DNA of 64,000 nucleotides, taken from NCBI GenBank assembly GCA_935421135.1, contig OW285193.1, positions 8,736,496 to 8,800,495 of the forward strand, in the 5' to 3' direction. Below, one piece after another: positions 1 to 14,200 of this stretch; positions within the stretch are counted from its first letter, which is position 1, and the number at the start of each line of letters is the position of its first letter. A program made the translations under genes and the position numbers. This DNA comes from Bugulina stolonifera (Eukaryota; Bryozoa; Gymnolaemata; Cheilostomatida; Bugulidae). Under the pieces are notes generated by a model, which saw only the letters and a program-made list of their open reading frames with translations, was not told where the DNA came from and made no database searches.

Positions 1-408
1 TGTAGTATTAAATGCATGTTATTATTACTAGGAACTAACCATATCCTAATATCTTAGTGTCAGAGTGAATAAGGTAAGATATCATGGTAGATACAATGTA
101 CACGCATGTAATACAAAAATATTATTTCATGCTGTAGAAAGTCTATTCATAAAAATGTCTCACTCAAGCTAAAGACGTGCACACATAATTATAACACTAG
201 CCTCTCTTTCATATTATGCTAATATATGAATAGCTGATTTTATTCCAGTATCAGACCCCCTCTCCGTACTCTATATTAAATGTATATTTACAAGCTAATA
301 TGTGCAGCATATTTATAGTACAAACGGTGTACTGTATGTTACATTAAATTGTATTGTATCGTCTCTATATACTACGGGACGTAGACTTAGTGTGAGATAT
401 GGACTTAC

Positions 409-2285
409 TTGTATCCACCTCCACTGAATGTATGAGGTCTCTTATTTGACGTGAGATGTCGGAAGTCAAAGAGGTGACCTTCATGGTTAAGTTCACAGTC
501 TGCTGGACATACATACGTCGTCTCCCAGATAAATTGGTTTACACACCTACGTCATAACATTCTATACGTTGTATATCGTATTTAGTATAATATTATTTAA
601 TAACAGATATACGTTGTGTAAGTTATAGCATGCAGTGTAAGTGGTGGAAGTTATAGCATTCGGTTACATACAAGTGGTCTAGTATTGTTACTGTATATTA
701 TACTGATCATATAGATTTATAATAAGCTAGTTGCATGTACATCTTGGTGGGTCTCTGGTAGGACCACTATGCTATTTGGAGTTGTCTACCTTTATCAATG
801 CGTATAATATAATGGAATACCTCCTGGGATCTGCTAAGTACTCAGGCTTCCCTTCACCAGCTCCTTTTTTACATCTGAACTCTATCATTGTGGTAATGTT
901 GGTAGCTATAACATATCATAATACAACATAAAATAAAACATAAATAATAAAAATATATCCTGCTGATATTGGCAATATAGACCGGAGTTACAAGATTCCA
1001 AACCGAGATCGCCATCTGATACGAGCAGTATAAGTTCTGACTCCAGGCGGCTATTGAATAGCCAATGTAGGTCAAAGTAGTGAAAACCACTGCACAGAGA
1101 CTAGCTGTTGGGTTTGATTCTATAGCATAGGTGAACGGGTGGTGGGATTCTAGCCTGGGGCAGCATAAATAACTAGTAACATTTTCAATTCATATTACTG
1201 ACTAAAGTTGAGGAAATATGGGAGGCTGTGAGTTTCAATAGACCAGTTCCATTGTCCATTGACCTGGTTACATACAGTTGAGACAGCATCAGTCCGGCAT
1301 AGAACTAAGTATAAATAATATTGAAACAGGAAATCACTAGAGTGGGAATCATTGTATATGAGATTAGCCGATGTTGGTCTTTCTTAAGTGAACAAACGAC
1401 AATTCGTTTATGCTCAGATGGAGGGTTCGTTGCTCTAAACTTAGTACAGCACTACTATCACTTACAGCTTGCGTCATCGCCTCGACATTGATCACTTCCA
1501 ACGTACTGTATGATGACATCATCAGAGTGTTCGTACTTCTGCATACTGCTCAGCATACCGGTTGACGTCTTCTTATTCAGACAAACAGCAGACCCTGGTG
1601 CACATTCACCCAGAGACGTACCAGATAAGCTGGAGCATATGCGGATGGCAAAATTATCCACCTAAATGAGACAGAAAAGATTTAGTAAATCTAGAGCTGA
1701 CTGTTAACTTATTGACCACGCAGACATGGTTTATACAAAAGTTTAATATTCAGCTGCTGATATGTTAGAACAACATGAGAAAAAACTTATTCGTAACCTA
1801 TTGTACTTTGTGCTTAAAAAAGTACATCATATACATGTATATATATATACAAAAAATGGCCAAACCCCCTAATATACATAATAAATTATATAAATATTAT
1901 ATCCATCGAAGAGCACAGCAGTTACCACCATTTAATTGTCAAGAAGTTAAGAAACGACAAAGTACCCCACTGCTTAGCGTGATTTCCTAATGACTGGTAA
2001 ATAGCTGCAGAATTTGTAGAACCAAGGCTAAACGCCACGCAATCACATCGACACTATATCATAGAAATGACTTTTGTTCGCAAATTAATAACAGCACTGA
2101 ACTCTACAATATACCTGATAGACTTTGGTTGAAAATACAGAGAGATCAACAACTTCTTCAGTTGAAGGTCGTTTAAATTTACAATCAGTACTGGTTGAGA
2201 CGGTGTTGTCTTGCCGACACGCTACACTTGTTTCCCAGGTGAACGTGTATGTACATCCATCAGTTGACACCAGACGGGGAATTCC
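409..2285 (-). CDS. Receptor exons 29-32: MRH repeat 11 and start of repeat 12
   Basis: Exons are 2115-2285, 1466-1661, 821-905 and 409-546. Repeat 11 (residues 1441-1570) shows EVVDLSVF, FAIRIC, GSAVCLNKK, IEFRC and FIWETTYVC. Repeat 12 opens with DCELNHEGHLFDF and runs off after residue 1602 at a phase-2 donor. I found no further exon in 1-408, so the next lies outside the window. In mammals repeat 11 binds IGF2; nothing here lets me claim that. Confidence 0.8.
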
Positions 2286-5200
2286 CTGTAATATATAATA
2301 TGTACATGTATATACTAGATCCTGTATTCCCTGTAATATATATTGCATGTATAGTGTATAGTGCATAATATATACAATACATAATTATAGAGTGCATATA
2401 CAATCACATGGCCACCATTTATAAGGATATATACCACTAGAGAATTCTATAAGAACATACTTTTCCTTGGCCACAGGAGAATTTTATTACAGAGCTGATC
2501 TTCTTATCTGTTTGCCCCTTACAGTCGGTTTGAGTGGGATAGACTAGTTCTATGTGCTTGTCTGATCCAACGATTGTGGGAGGTCCATCAATGTAACCCA
2601 AACTCTACAATTGAGATTAGTAAACCTTAAATAAACAATGACAGAGAAGTAAGCTACTATAGCACAGATGTGGGAAAGTTTATGAACTCCGTAATTGATA
2701 AGATCTTTAGGCAGATGAGATAAGCGCAACACGAGGATTACACTATTTAAACATAGTAAGAGAAAATAAATGCATGTTCATACACTGTATAATATGAGCA
2801 TGCAAAAGGGTATATAAAGTAGACGCCTACATTATAGATATTTTGTTTGCTGCCTGTGGCTTCGCACACTGCTGCACCAGCACACTTAAACTTGGGGGAA
2901 GATGTGGTACCACAGATAGTGAGCTTGTACTTATTGTTCCTGTATTCCTCGTCAAGGTCATCGTCTATATCCGCGTACACATATAATGATGAGTCATGAA
3001 GGGGAGATAAATCTAGTACCTGTGTGCCGTCAGATACAGTACATGGAACCTGTGGTCAGATACACATGGCATACATTAGTAGAAACAACGACAGTCAAAC
3101 ACATAATTTATAAAAGAAAAGCAACATGTAAAACAGGATGAACTCTGAAATTGAGGAAATATTAATTCATATTATTATGAAGGAGTTGTCATACCTTGAC
3201 CTAAACATGCGCACATCTGGTAATTGTAGTGGAATATTTAATAAGAGCCAATGAAAGTTAAGCATCAATAATTGCTCTTTTTAAACTTTCACATCATTGC
3301 AAGACTCATATGTGAAGATAACACCTATGTTGAGGACGCTATTCAGCTAGAAACAGGGGAAGATAAACTTACATGGTCCTGCTTACAAAGATCTCTCCTT
3401 GGCCAAGAGATATAGTACGTACAATCTCGTGGATCCTCGCTTACAAACACTGGTCGGCTGTCGGAATTGGCGTACTCGTTGCAGAAGAGAGTAAGTATGA
3501 CATTACGCTTTGAGCCTTGAGGACCGTGTTGGCATTGTGTACCATCAGTAAAGTTGAACACCAGGTAGCCAGTCGAACTCTGGGCTCTATTTTAAAACAG
3601 GAAAAGATTATACTTATAGAAACAAGCACAACAACTAGACTACAATCTAGTGGTGGTAAAATGGCCAGACCTCAGCTCTAATCCTAAACTAATACAAATT
3701 TTATTACAAACTCTAATTTGATTCAGAGGGAATGCTCCTTATTGATTTCTGATAGCCTGACAAACACGTAGAATAATTACATTACCATGTATAATAACAG
3801 CAATACAAGTTCATAGTAGGGAAGGGAAGACAACTCCTATGCAATAAAACAACATACTGATTATAAGGTAGGTGATACATATCTCATGTATCATAGATAC
3901 ACATGCAGAATCTCATGTAATAAATACTAACGTCATTTGAGGATTTCCTGCTAAAACCTCCTCATGGTTGGAATTTTTAGAAATCTGGCAGACACCAAAC
4001 TCCGTCTGACCATTGCAGGACGTAACATCACCGGTACTTGACGAAGACTTCTGACAGAAGTTGAGGATATACTGGTGGGACTCAGATTCCAGCTTGTATT
4101 GTTTCTTCAGGGAATCAGTGTTAAACCCATCTGTGAGGAGGCAATATGGCAGTCAACAACCAACTAAATACATGCAGCTGCATTCCATCATACTGAATGG
4201 AGAGGATATAGATGTATATACATGCATATATAAATGTGCGTGTATATATACATGTGTATATAAATACGTGTAAGGAGTTGCTGTGATGTATGATGGTTTT
4301 CCCACACCTACGTACGCTGAATGTACAGTACATGGGTACATACATATTTTGTACTAAGAGATGTAAAGTGCTCAATAAACTAAATCTAGAGCTCAAGAAT
4401 TGATACATATAAGTTGTACCTGATAGTGCATATACAGCTCGAGATGAGCGTATTATACATATATTATACCAACTGCCTACATGTGTTATAGATGTATACA
4501 CTGTATAATCAGGGTATACCTATTTCTCCACACTTTTCATCTTTTTCTTTTGGTGTAGAGGAAACAGGACAGGCTGCAGGAGATTCCAGCACAAGGTTCT
4601 GCCTGCATTCCTTTATCCCACCAGCCACTTCAATAGCACCAACCACCTGTGAGAGTAAGCACAACCAAGACTGATTAGTTTCACTTATACATTTCCTACG
4701 GCATACTAAACCTCAGAATGGAACTGATATGCAAAATAGAGATTATACATCATGTAACTTAATGATAATGATTAACACATACATTACGCACATTGTACAT
4801 ACAGTACTTACATTGTACATACAGTACTTACATTGTACTTACAGTACTTACATTGTACTTACAGTACTTACATTGTACTTACAGTACTTACAGTACTTAC
4901 ATTGTACATACAGTACTTACATTGTACATACAGTACTTACATTGTACATACAGTACTTACATTGTACTTACAGTACTTACATTGTACTTACAGTACTTAC
5001 ATTGTACTTACAGTACTTACATTGTACATACATTACGCACATTGTACTTACAGTACTTACATTGTACATACAGTACTTACATTGTACTTACAGTACTTAC
5101 ATTGTACATACAGTACTTACATTGTACATACAGTACTTACATTGTACTTACAGTACTTACATTGTACTTACAGTACTTACATTGTACTTACAGTACTTAC

Positions 5201-8200
5201 ATTGTACTTACAGTACTTACATTGTACTTACATTGCACATACAGTACTTACATTGCACATGCAGTACTTACATTGTACTTACAGTACTTACATTGTACAT
5301 ACAGTATTTACATTGTACATACAGTACTTACATTGTACATACAGTACTTACATTGTACATACAGTACTTACATTGTACTTACAGTACTTACATTGTACAT
5401 ACAGTATTTACATTGTACATACAGTACTTACATTGTACATACAGTACTTACATTGTACATACAGTACTTACATTGTACATACAGTACTTACATTGTACTT
5501 ACAGTACTTACATTGTACTTACAGTACTTACATTGTACTTACAGTACTTACATTGTACATACAGTACTTACATTGTACTTACAGTACTTACATTGTACAT
5601 ACAGTACTTACATTGTACATACAGTACTTACATTGTACATACAGTACTTACATTGTACATACAGTACTTACATTGTACATACAGTACTTACATTGTACTT
5701 ACAGTACTTACATTGTACTTACAGTACTTACATTGTACTTACAGTACTTACATTGTACATACAGTACTTACATTGCACATGCAGTACTTACATTGTACTT
5801 GCAGTACTTACATTGTACATACAGTATTTACATTGTACATACAGTACTTACATTGTACATACAGTACTTACATTGTACATACAGTACTTACATTGTACTT
5901 ACAGTACTTACATTGTACATACAGTATTTACATTGTACATACAGTACTTACATTGTACATACAGTACTTACATTGTACATACAGTACTTACATTGTACAT
6001 ACAGTACTTACATTGTACTTACAGTACTTACATTGTACATACAGTACTTACATTGTACATACAGTACTTACATTGTACATACAGTACTTACATTGTACAT
6101 ACAGTACTTACATTGTACATACAGTACTTACATTGTACATACAGTACTTACATTGCACATGCAGTACTTACATTGTACATACAGTACTTACATTGTACAT
6201 ACATGTAAATATAGCAAGTGATGGCCAGTTATAAACTTATAGTGTTTTAGAAACAAAGCATGGGTTAATAATGCAACTTTTCATTAACTCAAAGGAGAGT
6301 TGATACTACTTGAGAGCTTATAGGATGAACTATAATAAACTTGTATTACGTGTGAAAAAACCTGAAAAGACTGGAAGAGAAACGCTAAGGTGTTACAGAT
6401 GATAAGTGAAGAAGCCATGCATTGTCACCCGAGACAGACGAATGCCAACACATAGCCCATACTGATCATTGTTCATATTGACCACAATGACTATACTGAC
6501 CCCCACTAATAACTGCTAACTTACAGGTTTGTTCTTGTCAACACATCTCATGAGAATGAGTGTAGATATGGACTTAGTGGGTTCCTCTGGGCACGGATCT
6601 CCAGTATCATACTGAATGTACACCATTGAACCAAGAGAGTGGATAAACTCGTTACTATTGACTGTAAGTCTACCCAGAGATGTGTATCTATAAAACATCA
6701 TCATTATCTACTATTAGCAATGCCTCATATTTAAGCCTAAATAAGAACATTGAGCAAGCGGCAAGTTACTTATATACAATGTAGTTAATTAAAGAGTATG
6801 TCCTACTATTTTAAAAATATCCATTAAAACAATGCTACTCAACTCTGCCTTGACATAACTAGCGCACAGTTTAATATCATTTCAAAGTTATCTTCTCTTA
6901 ATTGCCATTTTTACCAAGAGGAGACGACTTCTCCACAAAATAATCACACTTTTCTATGGCAGGTGCTTGTACATAATTGTTTATATAGCCTAATACCATA
7001 ACAGACTTACTTCTTCTTTTTAGGGTCGTACATGCAGGCTGTCGCACCAGCTGGACAGTTAGCAGCTTCTCCAGTGGCTATGACACGGTGGCAAATGTTG
7101 ATGTAGTATATTTCACCAGAGTAGAGGTGAGATAGGTAGTTAGTGTTGTGAAGAGTCAGTGAGGAGAAATCGTAAGTTTTATCTCCAAATGTCCTGCAAT
7201 GGGAATCAATGATGATTAACCCAACTGGTGAAGTCAAAGGAGAAAAGTATGTTTAAAGACTATGATAACTTCCTATTAGAATAAGGCACAAGCTACGATA
7301 TGTACCAGATGTAGATGTACATGTAGATGTACATGTACAATGTATGCTTATATCTAATCAACAACAGTAGCCTATTTTATACTGCTAGACAATGGAAAAC
7401 TAGCTATACATTTGGTTTCACATTATTCATAAACTTTACACCCCACGCACCCACTAGAACAGCCTGATCATATACATGTGTAGGGCCTACATATACGTGT
7501 AAAAGACTTAATATTATATCTATGGTTGTTATATTATAAGACTGAAATAAAGTTGATGGTTTGCCTTGAAATATTGCATACTTATTTAACTCGTGTAAGA
7601 TAATAGGTAAACCAGCCGAGTAACCCTTACACCAGTATGTCATACCACACCGCACCGTACCGCACTACACTGCACCGCACCATACCATACCATACCACAC
7701 CATACCGTACCATACCACACCATCCCATACCATACCACACCATGCCATAGGATACTACACTAACACCGCACCATACCTGGTACAGTTAGCATCCTCCATA
7801 GGTGGACAGACAAGAGACGTGGATATCTGGAATCTAGCTATATTTCCCTCTTTAGTCAGATATCTTATCTCTCCATGTTTCTCATCAGGGTTACACAGGA
7901 ATGTTATGATAGACATTTTTCCATCTTTACCTACAGGAATTAATCATCATTGTACAGCTGTAGGAATCAGTTGCATGTCATTGCCAACCCTTAGATTTAA
8001 CTTCATCTAATGTGAATAAGCTTTAAAATAAACATTTGCAGTAAGGTAGTTACTTGTGTTAATTGGGATTAGTGTGTACAATATTGCTAGTGCATGAATA
8101 AGGACTATAGGTGGAGTTGTCACCTCTCCAGAAAATAATTTCTATTGTACATCACTAACCGCTGAATCCCACAAACTTCACTCTCATGTGAATGCAGTTT

Positions 8201-11200
8201 TTTAAAAACCAAACTCTAGGTTTGACATAATTTTATCTTGGAAGATATTTTTAAACCAGGTACGATCATCCAGATAAATAACTAATATGATTCTCCCGCC
8301 CTTCATAAAGTTCACAGTCAGCTCAGCTTCACGTTGAGCTAACATTATGTATTACTACAAGTACAATGTTCTCACAAGTATCTAAAATATTGCTGTGTAA
8401 TGCCAATAACCTTATAAGTTCGAAAATTTCAGAAAAAATTACAACATTCCACTTAATGAAAGCTAACGGAAACTATATAACAAATGTTTGGTGGTGGAAC
8501 TAGAATGGTTAAATTAATTAACTCCAACAATACAGTAGCAACAGAACTAGGGTCATAAGTAAATACTTACCGTTCTTATACTGGAGTTCGATGTTACCAC
8601 CATTGCTAATCAACGAGTAGCCTTCAACTTTACCTAATAATAGTAAGAAATAAACAATATAAGAAATTTAGTGATTAAGTCCAATTAATTTGCTGAAACA
8701 AAGTTGATGTAGTGAGACTATATACAAGTTTAACGAGTATGTAAGAACATGTTGTTGTTTGAAGTTCATCGTCATATTTATTATAAAAAGATATTGTTGC
8801 ATCTTTTATGAGTTACAAGCCTAAAAAATATCACATGCTGGTCATTACACCAAGACGGATTAAAAAAAGAGATTGCATCTAATATTAACACAATATACCA
8901 CACAATATTTTTATTACATGTTGTATGTACATAATATAAATTACAATAATTGTCCTGCTTTAAATGTGATGAGGTACATGATGAAGCATATATAGTGTAA
9001 TTGTATTGGGAAAATAAACACAATATTAATACATAAAATGCATGGAAAAATGTTTGACACAAATATGTAGCCTACATTATACAATATATACATTAAATAG
9101 TAAAGATAACTGGATGTAAATTTGCACCCTGACCGGGTAGAAAGAATTAAAGCTATTACATGCCAAATAATCTTATCAAAAATTGATTGTCATTACAGCA
9201 ATTTTACACTGTAAATTTTCAAGTTTTAAAATTAATCATTTTTTCATCTGTGGCTTTGATTGGGTAGACAACTTCTACTGAAATCCCATTGACATCTGAT
9301 GTAATAGATTTAGCCTTGGTTCCACCTTTTTCCAGCGCTTGCATGGATGAGTGATGTGAATTATGTGATGAATTTGATGAAGTTTTCTGACTTTTGCAGA
9401 TGAGGGCAACCAGCCTTTTGAATATTGGAGTTCGCAATCCGTATATAAATGGATTTATAGCGGAGTTGAAGTAACTGAACCAATACACTGCAAGACAAAT
9501 TAAAATTACTAATCAAACATAAATTTATGGTAAGTGAGATAGAGTTGGTGCTGTTATGATAGAATTCTAAGAAAGAACATTCCAACTAATTAAAATGAAA
9601 TTACATGATTGTTTATTGCCTGAAAAGTGGCAAGTGACACTTGATGAACAAATTAAAATATAAAGTAAATACTTCAAATTCCATAAACATGTACAAATTA
9701 CTGAAATATGATGTGATTATTCACTATATGAAATGAGGTAGTGGCCGGAATGGTAACCAATAAATATTCAAATGACAAGTTCAAGTGTGACTAATATTTC
9801 ATAACATGTAGAAATGAGGAACACAGATTGATATTGAGGCTCACCTATAGGATTGATGAGCGTAGGTATAGTAGTCTTGTCTTTGACTAGTGAGGCATAG
9901 TTTAGGTAGGTAAATATTGGTGTCCAGCATATGATGAAGCCAACAACAATGATAATAAATGTAATAGTTGTATGCCTTTGCTCTGCATGTGCTTCATGAC
10001 TGTAGTTACTGTAACCTGGATCTAGCAATAACAACAATAATATACATTACATATACATATATTATCTTGATCACATGACTATATAATATAGAGCATTCCT
10101 GGCAATATACTTTAAAACACATAGTAGATAAGAAATCACATAAACAGTCTGATTGTATGGATAAACTAGTATTTATAGACTGTAGAGGTCAATAAAATAG
10201 ATGTTATAACACTCATTAAATCTTAAATTGTCTCCCCATGTTATTTGAAAGAAAGTTATTTACCTCCTAAACGTTTGAAGAGGCTGTTGGCTTTTCTAAA
10301 CAGCAGTATGTAAACACAAATGACGACAATCAGAGGAAGAATAAAGCACAGGCCAGCAACTACAGCCACGTTGAGCCAACCTTTAGTGTCTGTTGGGTAG
10401 TCAGGTCCACACTGAAACATTATAATAGTACTTACACATTGGTAATATTGAAGAAATACATCTCTATGGGTAGGTGCAATAAGTAGGTCTAGATGGAAAA
10501 GTTAAAGCACATGAATATGAGCTAATGTCTACTCCAAACACTTTATTTGCCCGAACATTAGATCAGTATTCGATTCACTGTAAAATGGGAGTGCAGATAT
10601 GATATTAGGCTATATATAATTATCTTAGCATAGTAGTATATTATGCTACTATGCCAAGTTAATCATACATGTACACTATATTCTTCTATATCTAAAGTAA
10701 TTTGACATTACGCTTTATTGTAACTGAGTATGGTAAAAGAGGACTTGGGATAGTGATATTAAAGTACTTACCTGTGTGGTATATGGTTTGTATAGGAAGT
10801 GGCTGAGTAAACCCCATGAGAGAGCAGAGATTGTGAGGCCCGTCACCCAACTAGCAGTAATCATAGCACATATTTTGCCCAAATGGACAGGAATGAAGGG
10901 CTGTGCTATGGACATATATCTGTAAGGAGAGAGATGATAAGTTACCTTGTAATTTTAATCTACATGATAGATCAATGAACTACTGGCTCTGAAACTGTGA
11001 CTATGCACACATTTGTTACCATTATTATCATTACACATACTGTAAATAGATAGGTCTACTGCAGTGGGCTTACATGTTAATCAGGTGACATCATATACAT
11101 ACTATTATACTTGCAATTTGTTTTATAATTGGCAAGTGTGTATAATTATGGTTATTATTATAATACCAAACCAATTACAATAATTCTAGGCAAACTATCA

Positions 11201-14200
11201 CATTCATCAATAAATTAATATGAAATGTGATTTCCTGATAGATAGTTACATAAATAGCATTTGTATATTCATGTAATTACTTGATCACGTCAGGTAAACC
11301 TAGTAGAGGCAGTAAGTGGCTTACCTATACACTGCCATGTACATGAGAGTATGTATACTGGCGATGAAAAACAGTTGTGTAGTGTATCCATTAAATTCGC
11401 ATACTTCATGAGAGAATATGAAATCACCATTTATCAAGGTGACAAAAGCTATTGGCATTACACAAACAGCTGTGAGGAAGTCGACCACTGACAAGTTGAA
11501 GAGGAAAATGTAGCCCCTGTAAACAGAAGAGATCTATGTATCATCTATAAACAAAAGAGATCAAGTAAATTGGTATCATGTTTCAAAGAAGTGAGTAAGA
11601 CTATAAGAACACTGTTTACAAAACATCTGAATATAGACAGGAAGCTGCCATATTGTTGATATTAAGGTCGAATCGATAATGTCATAGGTTAGTATGCTTG
11701 CTATAGCATAATTATTATATTAGTGCATTCTGACATGTTTTCAACTTGTGGAGTATTGCAAATTAATGTAATAGGATTTGACGCATAATGATTCCTTTAT
11801 GCTATGGGGACTTGAAAACAAGCACTGCATTTCATACTTTAAAGGTGTTTGTTTGAATAGAATCAATCATCATTCAGTGTTCACAGGAGAAATATGTTAT
11901 ACACCAGTTAAGTTTAACAAGGTTGAAAGCAGATTTATGAATAATAATGAATTAATAGAAAAAAGGTTACGCCTAAGCATATCTACACGTATATAGTACA
12001 GTGTGCATGTAGTACATTATACAATCATACATGTGGTCTACTAGATAGTAGAAATTTAGATATTACGTGTAGAAACTAAAAGTTATGCCGAATGAAAACA
12101 TATGAATAAAAAAGAACTGACAGAAAATAGGCTACACCTAAATATCTTTATCATGTACATGTGTTTGTAGATCTACTAGAAGTTAGAGAGTGGAAGCTGA
12201 TACATACCTGTCACATTGTTTCCTAGTAGCGATTATCGAGATCATCACCAACAGGTTACCGACTCCTGCGACAATCATGAATATAACGAGTAGAATAGCC
12301 AGGAGATATACAGAGACAACTCCCCACTCCATCTCCATCATGTTCTCTGTCGTCCCGTTCCAGTTCATGGTGGGACCATTCATTTGGAGAGATCAGTTTT
12401 CTGTAAAAATTCATCTGTTGATGACTAAATAGATGATGATGATAATGATGATGACATGACTGTATCATCATCTATGATGTAGATGACGATACAGTCAGTA
12501 TTTTAGTAGAATCTGAGATAGTATTGAGTCAAATATTGGAGTATTACAATGCACTAAGTAAGAAGTCCTAATTTCAGGACATTATTTAGATCCTAATGAG
12601 ATTAGCAAATATTTATATATCATATTATTATTATGATAAACATTAATTAGATGGACATGACAGAATCTAATTGGTCAGTTACGGACAGTTCAAAACCTAT
12701 ACTAGAAAAATTTCAATAACTAACATCTTCAAAGTAGAATCATACTTAGTTGAACAAGTTATGGTGTGAAATAGCAGTAAATTACAACATTTTGTTAAAT
12801 CTTATCTGTTATATGATCTAAAGTTTGTTTGAGGAAAATACACAAAATTTGATTCAAAAGTAGACCAGTAGGCTAGTGGCTTCTTGTACTTGTAAATCAG
12901 TGAAATGGTGTTAATACTAGACTAGAGTAATAATAGGTTTTATATATTGTAATAACTATAATTATTGATTTATAATAGGAATAGAGTTTGACCAAGTGGT
13001 TATTGCATATGACTGCCAGTAGTCAAGTACAGAGTCTAGTACACTGTACAACTTTCTCCAGGAACTACTGTAGGTGTACTGTTTATATAGACATCAATGG
13101 TAAACATATATACTAACACATGTCTAGGTAGAGTTTATATACACATGTATCTACACATACAATGTAATATTGTACATCTAGTAGTATCAGAGAAGACTGG
13201 CACTAGTACAATGTATGTCCAGTAGTGACCAGTGACTAATGTACATGTCCATGAGTGTACAATGCTACTAGTAGTGGACATACATGGATGTAGACGGAAA
13301 TGTTACTTCAATGCTGCCTATTTATCAGTTTTACTTAAAATTATAAATATAAAATGAAAATAACTAAAGTCAACCAATAGAAAAACAAATAATAACAACG
13401 TAACATGCAAATAAAAATGAGTGTTTATAATGCTTCGAGTAATTAACAGCATCATTATAATGATACTGTTTTACATTGGCGCCAGAAGTAATTACATGTC
13501 AAAAGTTACACTGGAAATTGATACCAACCTTTCTAAGTAGACAGTACAAAACTGGCAGGTAGTATATCCTTAAAATAATCCGATGGAAGTAATAGTTTAG
13601 AAACACTAGCGTTCCCCACTTTCCATAAACGATGTAGATAATCCTTGGTAGGCACTGCTTTTATTCCAATAACTTGATTTGTTATTCTATTTGTATACGA
13701 CCGATTCTATCCAACAGTTACGTGTTACAGAGAACGGACAAAAACCGTCTGTTTATACAGTGTTGATTTCGTAATTACTAAGTACACAAATTCAAAGGCT
13801 ATGGACAAAAGCTGAACTGTGCAGTACTGTTGAACACTGGGATATAACTTCCATTAGCAAATGTAAATGATTGTATACATATAAGCTTTGCACATGGCAT
13901 ATTTAACTAACCAATTACATTCCTATTTCCACAATGTGAGCAATCAACTAGATATAATTATTCTTGTCTCCTGGATACGCATCACTTGCAAAATAATGAC
14001 ATCACAGGTTGTGAAAAGGTTGCAGTGTCACTGGTAATGAAATCATATCATAACAAAATATAATGGTACTAACGCAGTCATATAGCGAGTAAGAAATTCC
14101 TTCTACTTGGATATACATGTAATTATACAATATGTAACATCAATCAAAACAAAAGTGATAATATCAATTATAATATAACATGTTATCTCGTATTAGATCC

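Noticed and set aside
780..820. Alternative donor extending receptor exon 31 to about 786
   Set aside because: The donor at 820 gives the phase needed to join exon 32 and reconstitutes the repeat pattern; the extension does not.
4729..6234. Three overlapping plus-strand ORFs of 460-500 codons (Tyr/Leu/Thr/His-rich)
   Set aside because: They are the 20-bp minisatellite read in three frames; the unit simply lacks stop codons. The region is an intron of the minus-strand receptor.
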